NCBI RefSeq assembly: GCF_030413175.1
Contig: NZ_CP129212.1
Span: forward strand, 6,843,001 to 6,907,000
DNA from: Bradyrhizobium roseum
Lineage (GTDB): Bacteria; Pseudomonadota; Alphaproteobacteria; Rhizobiales; Xanthobacteraceae
Direction of reading: 5' to 3'
DNA: 64,000 nucleotides
A program made the translations under genes and the position numbers. The notes beneath the pieces are model-generated. The model searched no databases, was not told the origin of the DNA, and saw only the letters and a program-made list of their open reading frames with translations. Within the stretch, counting starts at the first letter, position 1, and each line of letters starts with the position of its first letter. This document shows positions 1 to 9,419 of the stretch, piece by piece.

Positions 1-305
1 AGGCCGAGCGTGACCGTGATCGGCAGGCGCTTGAGGATCAGGTTCGCTACGCTGTCCTTGAAGAAATAGCTCTGGCCGAAATCACCGATCAAAGCCCGGC
101 CGGTCCAGGCGAAGAACTGCACATAAAGCGGGCGATCGAGGCCATAGGCCTTGCGCACGATTTCGACGTCGGCCTGCGTCGCCGATGGGCCGGCGATCGA
201 AACCGCGAGGTCGCCGGACAGCCGCGTCAGCAGGAACGCAAGCGTCATCACGGTGAACGCGACCAGCACACCGATGGCAAGACGCCGGGCAATCAAACGC
301 AACAT
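1..305 (-). CDS. ABC transporter permease, DppB/oligopeptide type (N-terminal part)
   Basis: The minus-strand frame opens with an ATG at 305 and runs off the window start without a stop, so only about 101 residues are visible. They begin with an Arg-rich start and a strong membrane segment (ending AFLLTRLSGD), followed by the region with AYGLDRPLYVQF and GDFGQSYFF. That layout is the N-terminal signature of DppB/GsiC-type inner-membrane permeases, which form the channel of dipeptide, oligopeptide or nickel ABC importers. The transmembrane core and EAA loop lie outside the window. The substrate cannot be told from this piece. The next gene on the same strand is a DadA-like amino-acid oxidase, which hints at amino-acid or peptide use but proves nothing. 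Confidence 0.8.
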   Translation of the reverse strand, partial: MLRLIARRLAIGVLVAFTVMTLAFLLTRLSGDLAVSIAGPSATQADVEIVRKAYGLDRPLYVQFFAWTGRALIGDFGQSYFFKDSVANLILKRLPITVTLG

Positions 306-671
306 CAACAAAACCCCAGGACCGGCGAACGCGTCCCCACGCTCTTAGGCCGGCCAAGCAAACGCAACGGTGTCACTAAACTGTCGTCCCACGCAAGAGA
401 GCTGACGATTGCCACGATTGCCCTTGTGACAACCCCCAAGGCGATGATTGCAATGTGCGTGCCAACACGAGATGCAGTCGCCCGGCCCCTTTTCGAGGGA
501 GAATCTGGACTATTCCCGGACCGAATAGATCAGGGACGTCCGCCAATCAAGGCGCCGGCCGGCTTCGACGCCTTCCGGCCTGGCCTACGCAGGGCGCAAC
601 GCCCATTTTTCGAGCGACCCGGGCACCAACAAGCGCCGGCCGACCGCAGCGTCACGACGACGCCGCGCGGG
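306..671. other. Intergenic region without a recognisable gene
   Basis: This 366-base stretch lies between the stop of the DadA-like gene and the start of the permease, both on the minus strand. Short open frames exist on both strands but their translations are Arg/Pro-rich, match nothing recognisable and lack a convincing ribosome site. It probably holds the permease promoter; I see no clear -35/-10 pair and no strong palindrome. Confidence 0.5.
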
Positions 672-1919
672 TCATGAAAGGTAGCGATCCGGCGCGAACG
701 GCTTGACGTCATAGGGCGGCGGCGCGCCGGCGATCATGGCGGCAATGGCGGCGCCGGTCGCGGGGCCCGTCGTGAAGCCGATGTGCTGGTTGCCGAAGGC
801 GAGCCACAGGCCGGCATGCCGGGGCGCCGGGCCGATCATCGGCAGGCTGTCGGGCAGTGTCGGCCGCGCGCCGCGCCAGGTTTCGCCGACCACGTCGCCG
901 AATTCGACCACGCCACGCGCGAGCGGGACCACCTGGTCGAGCTGGGAGAACGAGGACGGCGCATCGCGGCCGGTCAGTTCGACGCCCGAGGTGACCCGGA
1001 TGCCCTGCTCCATCGGCGTCATCAGAAAACTGCCGTCGGCGTCATGGATCGGTCGCCGCAGCGTGCGCGCCGGGTTCGGCTTGAATTCGCGATGGTAGCC
1101 GCGCTCGAAGGCCAGCGGCACATGATAGCCGAGCGGCCGCAAAATATCCGATGACCACGGCCCCAGCGCGACCACGACGTGGCGCGCAAGAATTTCGCCA
1201 TCGGCGAGCACGACCCGCCAGCAATCGCCATCCGGCACGATCGCCTTGACGTCGGATGGCCTGACGTCGCCGCCCGCGCCCGCGAACATCCGCGCATAGG
1301 CCTTGACCACCTCGCCCGGCGAATCGACCGAGGCGGTCTGTGAGTGCAACAGGCCCACCTTGTAGACCGGCACGATATCCGGCTCGAGCGCGGACATATC
1401 CTGACGGTCGAGCAATTGGCTGGCGATGCCGAATTCGGTCAGCAGGGCCTGCTCCTGCTTCGCCGCCGCGACCGCATCGCCGCGCCACGCCTTCAGCCAG
1501 CCGGTCTCGCGGATGCGATGCCCCGCTCCCGCCTTCACGATCCATTCCCGGTGCAGTTTCAGCGAGGCGCCGATCAAGCCGTGCAGCGCGGCCGCCCGCG
1601 GCCTGAGACGCGGACCGGCCGAATTAGCCAGAAAGCGCGCGACCCATCCCGCGTTCTGAACCGCCCAGACCGGATTCCAGCGCAATGCCGGGTGACGGTT
1701 GGTGAGGTATTTCGGCAGCGCCTTCCACAGCGAGGGATTGTTGAGCGGCGAAATCGAGCCGCTGGAGATGATGCCGGCATTGCCATAGGAGGTCTCGCTG
1801 CCGGGCTCACGCCGGTCGACGAGCACGACCGACATTCCACGCTCTCGCGCAGCATAGGCCGTCGATACGCCGACGATTCCCGCGCCGAGCACGGCGACAT
1901 CAACTGTTTCTTCCAGCAT
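672..1919 (-). CDS. FAD-dependent D-amino acid dehydrogenase (DadA-like)
   Basis: A 415-residue flavoprotein of the DAO/glycine-oxidase superfamily. It starts with a Rossmann beta-alpha-beta FAD site (GAGIVG at residues 12-17) followed by the acidic end VDRR, and ends with the second FAD-contact region (GNQHIGFTTGPATG), as in DadA. Such enzymes deaminate D-amino acids oxidatively at the membrane and pass electrons to quinone. Length agrees with DadA (about 410-430). The substrate could equally be another amino or imino acid, since this family is broad. It lies divergent from the CoA-transferase at 2220 and upstream of the permease on the same strand, 366 bases away. Confidence 0.8.
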   Translation of the reverse strand: MLEETVDVAVLGAGIVGVSTAYAARERGMSVVLVDRREPGSETSYGNAGIISSGSISPLNNPSLWKALPKYLTNRHPALRWNPVWAVQNAGWVARFLANSAGPRLRPRAAALHGLIGASLKLHREWIVKAGAGHRIRETGWLKAWRGDAVAAAKQEQALLTEFGIASQLLDRQDMSALEPDIVPVYKVGLLHSQTASVDSPGEVVKAYARMFAGAGGDVRPSDVKAIVPDGDCWRVVLADGEILARHVVVALGPWSSDILRPLGYHVPLAFERGYHREFKPNPARTLRRPIHDADGSFLMTPMEQGIRVTSGVELTGRDAPSSFSQLDQVVPLARGVVEFGDVVGETWRGARPTLPDSLPMIGPAPRHAGLWLAFGNQHIGFTTGPATGAAIAAMIAGAPPPYDVKPFAPDRYLS

Positions 1920-2219
1920 TGGCTTTCCAGATACCTGTCACGGCAGGATTTCACATCACGACCCGCCCGCCAATAGGCGGCGTTGCGCTCGGGAATCTTT
2001 TCGCGTCCTGACCCGGCACAGTCAAATCGGAATAGCATCAAATGCAAGAATGCATGCAAGCAGCGGCATGAGATGCGCCGCTCGACTGCAGAACCAACTT
2101 GAAAGCGCCATGCCGAAGCGGCAATTTGGAAAATCAGTCATCGATCTTCGGGTCCACCCAATAGCCCGGCCGCCTGCTCCACAGAACCGATAAAATCATA
2201 CAACAAAGGTTCATCTGCC
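1920..2219. promoter_or_regulatory. Divergent intergenic region, promoters presumed
   Basis: Three hundred bases between two divergent genes. No coding frame is convincing. The only visible structure is ATGCAAG-AATGC-ATGCAAG around 2042-2060, a direct repeat overlapping the palindrome TGCATGCA, which could be an operator for either gene. This is a pattern only and no regulator is linked to it. Confidence 0.3.
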
Positions 2220-3416
2220 ATGAGTCAGCCATCAGGTCCGCTCGCTGGTATCAAGGTTCTGGATATCACCAGCGTGCTGTACGGCCCGTACGCCAGCCAA
2301 ACGCTGGGCGATTGGGGCGCGGAAGTCATCAAGATCGAGCCGCTGACGGGAGACACGTGGCGCTACAGCGGCCAGTTCCGCAATCGCGGCATGAGCGGAC
2401 AGTTCATGGCGGTGAACAGAAACAAGCGCAGCCTGGCGCTGGATCTCAAGCAGCCGGACGGCAAGGCCGTGTTGCAGCGCCTGATCGCCACCGCGGACGT
2501 CCTGCTCACCAATATCCGTCCGGCGGCCTTGGCAAGACTGGGTTTTGGCTATGACGCCTGCCAGCAGATCAATCCACGGCTGGTCTACGCCGCCGCCACC
2601 GGCTTCGGCCAGGACGGACCCTGGGCCGCCCGCCCCGCCTTCGACGAGGTGATCCAGGCCAGTTCCGGTTTCGCTTCCGCGATGGGCAGCGACGATGAAC
2701 CGGCCTTCGTGCCGAGCCTGGTCGCGGACAAGATCTGCGGGCTGACGATCGTGGGCGCGGTGTCGGCGGCGCTGCTGCATCGCGCGCGCACCGGCAAGGG
2801 ACAGATGGTCGAAGTCCCCATGTTAGAGACCATCACCGCCTTCAACAGCATCGAAATGCTCGGCGGCCACGCCTTCGATCCGCCGATCGGACCGGCCGGC
2901 TACAAGCGCATGAAAGAGCGGCGGCCGGTGCGCACCAGGGATGGCTGGCTGACCATGCTGCCTTATTCGGGAGACAACTGGTGCACCTTTTTCGAAACCG
3001 TCGGCCATCCCGAATGCATTGAACAATTCGCGGTCAGGGACGCGGTGGCGCGCGGGAAAAATATCGATCGGATCTACGACAAGATGGCCGAGATCGCGAT
3101 CACGCGGACCACGGCCGAATGGGAAGAACTGCTGCTTCGCATCGACGTTCCCCACGCCGCGTTTGCGAAGATTACCGAGATCGCCGAACAACCGCATTTG
3201 AAAGCCGTCGGGATGATCACCACGCTCGATCATCCGAGCGAGGGCAAGATCCGGCAGGCACGTCCCTCCGCCCGCTTTTCGGATACGCCGGCGGAAATCC
3301 GCCGCATGCCACCCCGGCTTGGCGAGCACTCGCGCGCGATCCTGCGCGAGGCCGGCTTTACCGAGGAAGACGTGGCTTCCATGATCGAGAGGAAAGCGGT
3401 CGGGACCTCCTCCTGA
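2220..3416 (+). CDS. CaiB/BaiF family CoA-transferase
   Basis: A 398-residue class III CoA-transferase. The N-terminus shows the family pattern (GIKVLDITSVLYGPYASQTL, then GAEVIKIE at about 33-40), the block NKRSLALDLK, and D142 in PAFDEVIQASSG, which aligns with the catalytic aspartate region of formyl-CoA and carnitine CoA-transferases. These enzymes move CoA between carboxylic acids through an aspartyl-CoA intermediate in the cytoplasm. The exact acid is not predictable: no decarboxylase or acyl-CoA dehydrogenase partner is adjacent. The length is normal and the ATG at 2220 precedes the conserved N-terminus directly. Confidence 0.85.
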   Translation: MSQPSGPLAGIKVLDITSVLYGPYASQTLGDWGAEVIKIEPLTGDTWRYSGQFRNRGMSGQFMAVNRNKRSLALDLKQPDGKAVLQRLIATADVLLTNIRPAALARLGFGYDACQQINPRLVYAAATGFGQDGPWAARPAFDEVIQASSGFASAMGSDDEPAFVPSLVADKICGLTIVGAVSAALLHRARTGKGQMVEVPMLETITAFNSIEMLGGHAFDPPIGPAGYKRMKERRPVRTRDGWLTMLPYSGDNWCTFFETVGHPECIEQFAVRDAVARGKNIDRIYDKMAEIAITRTTAEWEELLLRIDVPHAAFAKITEIAEQPHLKAVGMITTLDHPSEGKIRQARPSARFSDTPAEIRRMPPRLGEHSRAILREAGFTEEDVASMIERKAVGTSS

Positions 3417-3535
3417 ACCCGTACACCGAGGTTCTTGAGGGAGGTGAAGATCGCCTTGGCCGCCACAATGGAGCGATCCGCCGCAGAATCACACGCGCCG
3501 GTCGAATGGCGCGCACCGGCCGACGGCGAGAATTC

Positions 3536-5866
3536 TCAGATCGAAGTGCGCGCTTGCGAAGCTGCGCGAGGTTGCCGCGGCTGAACCCCGGGCGATGTAT
3601 CCGCGGGGAGGCCGGGCTCGGGTCCCGCGATCGGAGCGGATTCTTCTCCCAGCGCCCGCCGCACCATGCTGCTGAGTTCGGATTTGCGGTAAGGCTTCGA
3701 GAGCAGCAGGACGCCGGGATCAAGCCGCCCGTGGTGCACGATCGCATCCTCGGTATAACCTGACGTATAGAGGACCTTCGTTCCCGGCCGGCGCCGCTCC
3801 ATCTCGTCGGCAAGCTGACGGCCGGTCAGGCCTCCCGGCATGATCATATCGGTAAACAACAGGTCGAACGCCGCGCCGCGCTCCTCCAGTTCGAGCGCCG
3901 CCCGGCTGTCGGTCGCCGCGAGCGTTTTATAGCCGAGGCTGTTCAACTGGGCGAGCACGAAGCCGCGGACGAGGTCGTCGTCCTCGACCACCAGAACGGT
4001 CTCTCCGGCGCCCCGCGCGTGCTCGACCACGGGCGCGACGGCGTCGGCAGAGCCGGCCGCGGTCGGCAGATATAGCTTGAATGTGGTGCCGAGACCTTCC
4101 TCGCTGTAGACCTTGATGTGCCCGCCCGACTGCTTCACGAAGCCGTACACCATGCTGAGGCCCAATCCCGTGCCCCGGCCGGTCTCCTTGGTGGTGAAGA
4201 AGGGCTCGAATATCTTGTCGCGGACCCCCGGCGGCATGCCGCTGCCGGTATCAGTCACGGCGACCATCGCGTAGGCGCCCGAGCGAGCGTCGGGATTCAT
4301 GCGCGCATAGGCTTCGTCGAGCACCACATCCGCGGCTTCAAGTATCAGCTTGCCGCCATGCGGCATCGCATCCCGGGCATTGATCGCCAGGTTCAGCAGC
4401 GCATTGGCGAGTTGCGAAGGATCGATGTGAACGGTGGGCATGTTGTCGGCCAGCCGCAACCGGACCTCGATCTGCTCGCCGAGCGTGGGCTTGAGCAGCT
4501 TGCACATTTCCTGGATGGTCTCGTTGATATCCACGTTGCGCGGCTGCAGAGGCTGCTTGCGGGCGAAAGCCAGCAGATGCTTGATCAATTCGGAGCAACG
4601 ATCGGCGGCCTGATCGATCAGCGCCGCGACGTCCTGAAGATCGCTCCGGCCGCCGAGCTCGGCCACGAGGATTTCCGTCGTCCCGGTGATGACCGTGAGC
4701 ATATTGTTGAAGTCGTGGGCGACACCGCCGGTGAGTTTTCCGATCGCATCGAGCTTTTGCGACTGATGCAGCTTGCGTTCGATGTCGCGACCCGCGGTGA
4801 CATCGTGATAGATCAGCGCGGCGCCGCTGAATTCCCCCGCGGCATCGTGCAGCGAACAGCAGCTGACCAACGTATGGATCGGATCGTGCCGACCCGGCTG
4901 ACGGATCACGACTTCTTCCTGGTCGAACTGTTCGCCGCGCATCGCGCGCGCCACCGGCATATCGCCGGTGGCGATGATCGTGGTCCCGTCGGCGCGATAC
5001 AAGGCGTTCACCGCCCTCAATTGATCGAGCGTCATCCCGGGGCGATAGCCCAGCAGCGACTCGGTGGCGCGATTGGCAAGCAGGATCGCTCCTTTGGCAT
5101 CGATGATCAATGCCGCCTCAGCCATGCCGGCGAACATGCTCTTGATCACCGACGTCGAACGGAGAAGCTGCTCCTGTGCGACAACCAGATGCCGGGTACG
5201 GTCCGCGACCGCGGCTTCCAGTCTTTCGTTCTCTCCTTCCTTGTCGCGCAACGAACTCTTCAGCTCCCGGCTGTCCCGAATCAGGATCAATGCGAGAAGG
5301 ACGACCAGCGCGGTTCCGACGAGGCCGGCGGCGACCAGGTAGCTTCCAGTCTGTTGCGATTGTTCGGACCTGGCCGCGAGCAACCGCTCCTCTTCGGCCA
5401 CCAGCTGGCCAAAACTCTCGGTGACGGCGGCCATCGCGGAGATGCCCCCGCCTTTCGCGATCAGGGCCGCCATTCCCGCCGTATCGCCCGCCTCCCGAAG
5501 CCGGACCAACTCGCTGGGTCCCGCAAACCGTTGGGCCACGATGACGCCGGTGCTTTCCAGCAGGCGCGTCTGGCGCGGATTGTCCCGCGTCGTCTCGGTC
5601 AGATCCGCGAGGGCCGGCCCGATGCGCTCCAGGGATTCGCGGTACTCCGCCGCCAGACGCGGATCGTTGGCGAGCGCGAATCCGCGCGCTGCGCTCTCCG
5701 CCTGGCGAATCAGAAGCTGCGCGTCCGAGAGCTTGTGCAGGACTTCCAGGCTGTGGGTGACCCGCAGCGCATCGGAACGGGATTTGAATTCGAGGAAGAT
5801 CGAGGCCGCGCAGATCAACAACAACGCGAAAAGGCCCATGCCGAGCAGGGCGCGCTGTGACCGCAT
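3536..5866 (-). CDS. Hybrid sensor histidine kinase with C-terminal receiver domain
   Basis: Membrane-bound hybrid kinase, 776 residues from the chosen ATG at 5866 (an upstream in-frame ATG at 5992 would add 42 residues with no clear family match). Order: membrane segment ([16 protein letters not shown]), periplasmic helical CHASE3-like region, second membrane segment ([20 protein letters not shown]), coiled linker, PAS domain, HisKA with the H-box [11 protein letters not shown], HATPase (N-box [11 protein letters not shown]-box DTGSGMPPG and GTGLGLSMV), then a receiver domain (VVEDDD, phospho-acceptor Asp in [11 protein letters not shown], Lys in LSKPYRK). The H-box type fits kinases that phosphorylate their own receiver. 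No partner regulator or output gene is adjacent, so the signal and target are unknown. Confidence 0.85.
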   Translation of the reverse strand: MRSQRALLGMGLFALLLICAASIFLEFKSRSDALRVTHSLEVLHKLSDAQLLIRQAESAARGFALANDPRLAAEYRESLERIGPALADLTETTRDNPRQTRLLESTGVIVAQRFAGPSELVRLREAGDTAGMAALIAKGGGISAMAAVTESFGQLVAEEERLLAARSEQSQQTGSYLVAAGLVGTALVVLLALILIRDSRELKSSLRDKEGENERLEAAVADRTRHLVVAQEQLLRSTSVIKSMFAGMAEAALIIDAKGAILLANRATESLLGYRPGMTLDQLRAVNALYRADGTTIIATGDMPVARAMRGEQFDQEEVVIRQPGRHDPIHTLVSCCSLHDAAGEFSGAALIYHDVTAGRDIERKLHQSQKLDAIGKLTGGVAHDFNNMLTVITGTTEILVAELGGRSDLQDVAALIDQAADRCSELIKHLLAFARKQPLQPRNVDINETIQEMCKLLKPTLGEQIEVRLRLADNMPTVHIDPSQLANALLNLAINARDAMPHGGKLILEAADVVLDEAYARMNPDARSGAYAMVAVTDTGSGMPPGVRDKIFEPFFTTKETGRGTGLGLSMVYGFVKQSGGHIKVYSEEGLGTTFKLYLPTAAGSADAVAPVVEHARGAGETVLVVEDDDLVRGFVLAQLNSLGYKTLAATDSRAALELEERGAAFDLLFTDMIMPGGLTGRQLADEMERRRPGTKVLYTSGYTEDAIVHHGRLDPGVLLLSKPYRKSELSSMVRRALGEESAPIAGPEPGLPADTSPGVQPRQPRAASQARTSI

Positions 5867-6241
5867 CGCGAACCGTCGCCGGCTGAGCCGGGAATTCTTA
5901 TTCGAGTTCAGACGCAAGCCTTCCGGCGCTGTCGCGCCCCCCGCAAAAAAACTCCACGTAAAGGCCAGAGAGTTATGTCCTCGACGTACCAAGCCCCAGC
6001 GCTCGCAGTCGATTTCGTCAGCCGCGAATCGTCACGCAAGCTACAGACGATGCCAATTATCGTCTGCACACAAACGGGCATACCGCCAGCATCCGAATGC
6101 GATTTGCAGGAAGCGCATCATCATCGCACCTTTTTGTCTGGCGTGCGGCCGGCGCCCTTTCCGGAATCCGATTGCGTGTTGGTGACGCGCGGCGATCAAC
6201 CCGTCGCCAAACAGATGATATCCGTCATTCCAACGCGTTCG

Positions 6242-6598
6242 ATGCGACCTGATTCGCGTTTGTCAGAAGTTGCTCCGCGAACGCTTCGCCTGCCCCGGAT
6301 TTACAGCGCTACGCCGATACCGATCCTTTTCGGGAAAGCGCTGATCCTGTTCAAGGGCAGCGTGAACTGCACGGTGCTCGAACCGGAAGGCCGGCTGGTA
6401 TCGATCCTGTCGATCGACGCGGCGTTGCTCGACCAGAGCAGGTTCGATTTCGACGACGGCTTTCTCCTGGTGCGGCTGCCGGTGGCGGAACTTGCCCGAC
6501 TTCAAGCGTCAAGCCGGCCCATCTCCTCCGGGAGTTACTTGAGGTCCCTGAACACTCTACGGAAATCCGGGAGCTGCAATCTTTCTTTCTCCCGCTGA
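6242..6598 (+). CDS. Possible small hypothetical protein or gene remnant
   Basis: The open frame extends back to 5975, but only the part from roughly 6320 to 6510 has the GC-rich third positions of neighbouring genes, encoding a plausible folded piece (GKALILFKGSVNC, then LVSILSIDAALLDQSRFDF). The upstream part lacks this codon bias. The ATG at 6242 is therefore a guess at the start. The 3' end overlaps the end of the convergent lipoprotein gene by 64 bases, which is unusual for two real genes. I do not recognise the family. It may be a decayed gene whose middle still reads open. Confidence 0.3.
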   Translation: MRPDSRLSEVAPRTLRLPRIYSATPIPILFGKALILFKGSVNCTVLEPEGRLVSILSIDAALLDQSRFDFDDGFLLVRLPVAELARLQASSRPISSGSYLRSLNTLRKSGSCNLSFSR

Positions 6599-6975
6599 TA
6601 TTCGATCTCGTTCAAAGGGCCTATCGCTGAAATGCGTGTCCGGAGGTTCATCTCATTGGGTTGTCGGACGATGTAATAGAACTCCGTGATCGACCGGTTT
6701 GCCGGCTGCGACCCCATCCGGGGATGCCGGGCGACTACGATGTATTTTGGACTCCAGCCGGCTTGAAATACGGTCGCGTCGGGGAGGCCGTCACCTGCGC
6801 AGTCACCGCGCATGTCAGCGGATACGGACCGACAGAGGCTCATGTCTTCGAGAATGTCGACTGCGACCAGCCGGTATGGTCCGTCAAGGACTTCGTCCCA
6901 AACGAATCCATTGCCGCATCCGGTCAGGCATAAGAACGTGACCAGGCTGGCCCTTCGCATGGCGTGTGAAATCAT
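6535..6975 (-). CDS. Hypothetical lipoprotein
   Basis: A 146-residue protein with an N-terminal Arg-containing start, a short hydrophobic stretch and the lipobox LTGC (cysteine near residue 20), so it is expected to be lipid-modified and anchored in the inner or outer membrane facing the periplasm. The mature part has no family I recognise; it includes DGPYRLVAVDI and a C-terminal charged helix. It stands alone, between the doubtful plus-strand frame and the tRNA-Arg gene. The lipobox and the signal-peptide shape support a real gene despite the lack of a name. Confidence 0.7.
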   Translation of the reverse strand: MISHAMRRASLVTFLCLTGCGNGFVWDEVLDGPYRLVAVDILEDMSLCRSVSADMRGDCAGDGLPDATVFQAGWSPKYIVVARHPRMGSQPANRSITEFYYIVRQPNEMNLRTRISAIGPLNEIEYQREKERLQLPDFRRVFRDLK

Positions 6976-7026
6976 GCCTGGAGCCGCAAGATCGGTAATT
7001 TTGGAGTGCCCGGTCTTATACCGAAG

Positions 7027-7103
7027 TGGCGCGCCCGAAGAGATTCGAACTCCTGACCCCCAGATTCGTAGTCTGGTGCTCTATCCAGCTGAGCTACGGG
7101 CGC
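7027..7103 (-). tRNA. tRNA-Arg (anticodon ACG)
   Basis: Reading the minus strand gives a full cloverleaf of 77 bases including an encoded CCA end: acceptor stem GCGCCCG/CGGGCGC, D-arm with GCTCAGCTGGATAGAGC, anticodon stem CCAGA/TCTGG enclosing loop CTACGAA, and T-arm with GTTCGAATC. The discriminator base is G. The ACG anticodon (A34 normally edited to inosine) reads CGU, CGC and CGA arginine codons, the main arginine boxes in this GC-rich genome. Confidence 0.97.
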
Positions 7104-7344
7104 GTTTTCGCCTGGCATTTGGGCCTTGAGGGGCCCGGATGCGTCCGGACAAGGCCGGACGGTCGCGAAAGAGCGCTTTAGCTACCCGCTCCCGCCCCGC
7201 TTTGCAAGGGTTGGGGAAGCCGGTTTTGGGCGGTGAAGCCGGGGCGGTTAATTCGATGTCGTTCAGCCACTTGCACGACAGGCCGGTGGAGTTTGCCTGT
7301 GATCGCAGCGGGATTCCCCGCAATGACGGATGGACCGACAGGCC
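7104..7344. other. Intergenic region upstream of tRNA-Arg
   Basis: A 241-base spacer between the tRNA gene and the stop of the sensor kinase, both on the minus strand. It should contain the tRNA promoter. A GC-rich stem (TCCGGACAAGGCCGGA) lies near 7145-7160 and may terminate the kinase transcript. No gene is seen. Confidence 0.4.
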
Positions 7345-8847
7345 TTATGCCCACGCCCGCTCGTTGCGGACGCTCTGCAGTTCCACCGGGCGGTCGGGGA
7401 TCGATATCCGGAAGGTGGCGCCGATGGTGCCTTCGACGAGGTGGATGTCGCCGCCATGGGCGCGGATCAGTTCGGCGGCGATGGCCAGCCCCAGCCCGCT
7501 GCCGCCGGGGCGGCCGGAGGTCTGGAACGCCTCGAACAGGTGCTCGCGCGCTTTCGCCGGCACGCCGGGGCCGGTGTCGGAGACCTCGATGATCGCGACC
7601 GAGCCTTCGCGGCGGCCGGTGATGCGGATCTGCAGCGGCGACCCCTCGCCCCGCGGGCGGCTTTCCAGCGCCTGTGCGGCGTTACGCACCAGGTTGAGCA
7701 GCACGCGAAACAGCTGGTCGGGGTCGGCGTCGATCGCGAGCCCGCGCTCGATCGCGCTGATCCAGGTGATCGAGGCATCGGCGGCCAACCCGGCAGATTC
7801 CCGCACCTCGGTCGCCACCGGCTCGACCAGGATCATGCGGCGGTCGGGCTCGGCCTCCTGCGCGCGGCCATAGGACAGCGTCGACTGGCAGAAATCGATG
7901 GCGCGTTCCAGCGAGCGCATCAGTTTCGGTGCAAAACGCTGCACGCGCGGGTCCGGCACGCTGGCGAGCTGGTCCGACAGCAATTGCGACGACGCCAGAA
8001 GATTGCGCAGATCGTGGTTGATCTTCGAAACCGCCAACCCGAGCGCGGCGAGCCGGCTCTTCTGCGAGAGCATCGAGACGAGATCGCGCTGCATGTCGGA
8101 CAATTCGCGTTCCGCCACGCCGATCTCGTCGCCGCGCTGGCTCGGCACGATGATGCGCGCCGCGCTTTCCGGATTTTCATGGAAGCCGACCAGATTGGCT
8201 GTCAGCCGACGCATCGGGCGGACGAACAGGTAATGCAGCACCAGGTAAACCAGCCCCGCAGCGAGCACCGCTATTCCCAGCGAGACCAGCAGCAGGTTGC
8301 GCGAGAAGCGATACATCGCCTGCCGCAGCGGCTTTTCATCGACCACGACCTCGATGAATTGCGCGCCGCCGGGCGCCGGTCCCACCACGCGGATGGTCTG
8401 GTTGCCCCGCTCGAGCATGGTCTCGAAGGACTCGACGATCGCGGACCATACCGTGAGCTCCCGCATGTCGATGTCGCGATCGATCGCCGGCGGCAGGTCG
8501 GCGCTGGCGAGCATCCGGCGCTGCTGCCCCATCTTGATGGCCACCGCGCGCGCGCCGACGCTGCTCAGGATCTGCCGCGCCAGCGAATCCGGCACCATGC
8601 CGAGCGGCGCCGCGTCCAGCACCAGGGCGGCCGTATTGGCCGCCGCGAGGCGGTCGTTCAGCCGGTTCATCCAGAAATTCGCGATCGAAGGCACGTAGAT
8701 CATCAGGAGCGCGATCATCACGAGCGGAATCGTCAGCAGCAACAGCTTGCCGGACAGGCCGAGGCGTCGCGCGGCGTGGCACCGCGGCGCTTGGGGGGTC
8801 GGCTGGTCGTCGGTCGCTGACACGAATATCCGCCTCGATATCCCCAA
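7345..8847 (-). CDS. Sensor histidine kinase, two-membrane-segment type
   Basis: A 500-residue inner-membrane kinase. After a basic cytoplasmic start comes a membrane segment (LSGKLLLLTIPLVMIALLMI), a periplasmic sensor of about 140 residues, a second membrane segment (LLLVSLGIAVLAAGLVYLVLHYL), a HAMP-like linker beginning VRPMRRL, a HisKA-type region with the candidate phospho-histidine in SKINHDLRNLLAS, and a HATPase domain (NLVRNAAQAL, DTGPGVP, GSGLGLAIA). The H-box is INHDLRN rather than the common SHELRTP, a variant seen in several alphaproteobacterial kinases. No response regulator gene lies next to it, so the pathway is unknown. Confidence 0.85.
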   Translation of the reverse strand: MGISRRIFVSATDDQPTPQAPRCHAARRLGLSGKLLLLTIPLVMIALLMIYVPSIANFWMNRLNDRLAAANTAALVLDAAPLGMVPDSLARQILSSVGARAVAIKMGQQRRMLASADLPPAIDRDIDMRELTVWSAIVESFETMLERGNQTIRVVGPAPGGAQFIEVVVDEKPLRQAMYRFSRNLLLVSLGIAVLAAGLVYLVLHYLFVRPMRRLTANLVGFHENPESAARIIVPSQRGDEIGVAERELSDMQRDLVSMLSQKSRLAALGLAVSKINHDLRNLLASSQLLSDQLASVPDPRVQRFAPKLMRSLERAIDFCQSTLSYGRAQEAEPDRRMILVEPVATEVRESAGLAADASITWISAIERGLAIDADPDQLFRVLLNLVRNAAQALESRPRGEGSPLQIRITGRREGSVAIIEVSDTGPGVPAKAREHLFEAFQTSGRPGGSGLGLAIAAELIRAHGGDIHLVEGTIGATFRISIPDRPVELQSVRNERAWA

Positions 8848-9259
8848 TATGCCTGTCTTGACGTCGGTATTGGGGGCCCGCCGGACAAGGGATCGGACTG
8901 GTTCTTATCCGTACACTGATTCCGAGGATGCGTTTCGGCCTCCGACAGGTCAAATTACCGATCGCTAATGTCCTGACGTCCTCATAGCCCGGCGCGCCGC
9001 CGTCCCGCTTTAAAAAACCCTGTAAAAACAGATATGTTCGCCCCAGATGCGACGTTTCAAGGAACCGCCGCTGCGGCAACCCCCGACATTGACGAAAACA
9101 GGTCGCTCCCGTATAAGCCGCGCAACTGTCCGCGATGGCCCGGTTCAACCCGGGGGCGGCTCGATTTGGGCCGTAGATGGCCTGTTTTCGGGCCGGAGCG
9201 CATCATCGGACTTGATCTCAATCCAACAGGCAAATTGCCCGGTCAGCGGAGAACTACCC
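8848..9259. other. Intergenic leader region of the rpmH operon
   Basis: A 412-base region between the divergent sensor kinase and rpmH. It holds a strong rightward promoter (listed separately) about 145 bases before rpmH, an implied 5' leader of about 136 bases with GC-rich hairpin potential around 9145-9160 (CCCGGTTCAACCCGGG), and a small CTGT-AAAA-ACAG inverted repeat near 9020. No dnaA gene or DnaA-box cluster is seen, so I do not propose an origin here. Confidence 0.5.
9089..9117 (+). promoter_or_regulatory. Sigma-70 type promoter for rpmH-rnpA-yidC
   Basis: TTGACG at 9089-9094 and TATAAG at 9112-9117 are separated by exactly 17 bases. This is close to the housekeeping consensus and suits a ribosomal-protein operon. 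Predicted transcription start is near 9124, giving a leader of about 136 bases before the GTG of rpmH. Confidence 0.7.
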
Positions 9260-9394
9260 GTGAAGCGGACTTATCAACCCAGCAAACTGGTGCGCAAGCG
9301 CCGTCACGGCTTCCGCGCCCGTCTCGCCACCGTCGGCGGCCGCAAGGTTCTCGCCGCCCGCCGTGCGCGTGGCCGCAAGCGTCTGAGCGCCTGA
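9260..9394 (+). CDS. rpmH: Ribosomal protein bL34
   Basis: A 44-residue, extremely Arg/Lys-rich protein starting [20 protein letters not shown] after the initiator and ending RGRKRLSA, the standard sequence and length of bL34 in the large ribosomal subunit. The start is a GTG at 9260; the frame remains open upstream to 9047 but that extension has no similarity to bL34. It is first in the conserved rpmH-rnpA-yidC block and is followed 25 bases later by rnpA. Confidence 0.97.
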
Positions 9395-9419
9395 GCCGGA
9401 TTTTCCGGAGATTTCATTC

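Noticed and set aside
8848..9259. Replication origin next to rpmH-rnpA
   Set aside because: No dnaA gene, no cluster of DnaA boxes and no AT-rich unwinding region were found; alphaproteobacterial origins are usually elsewhere.
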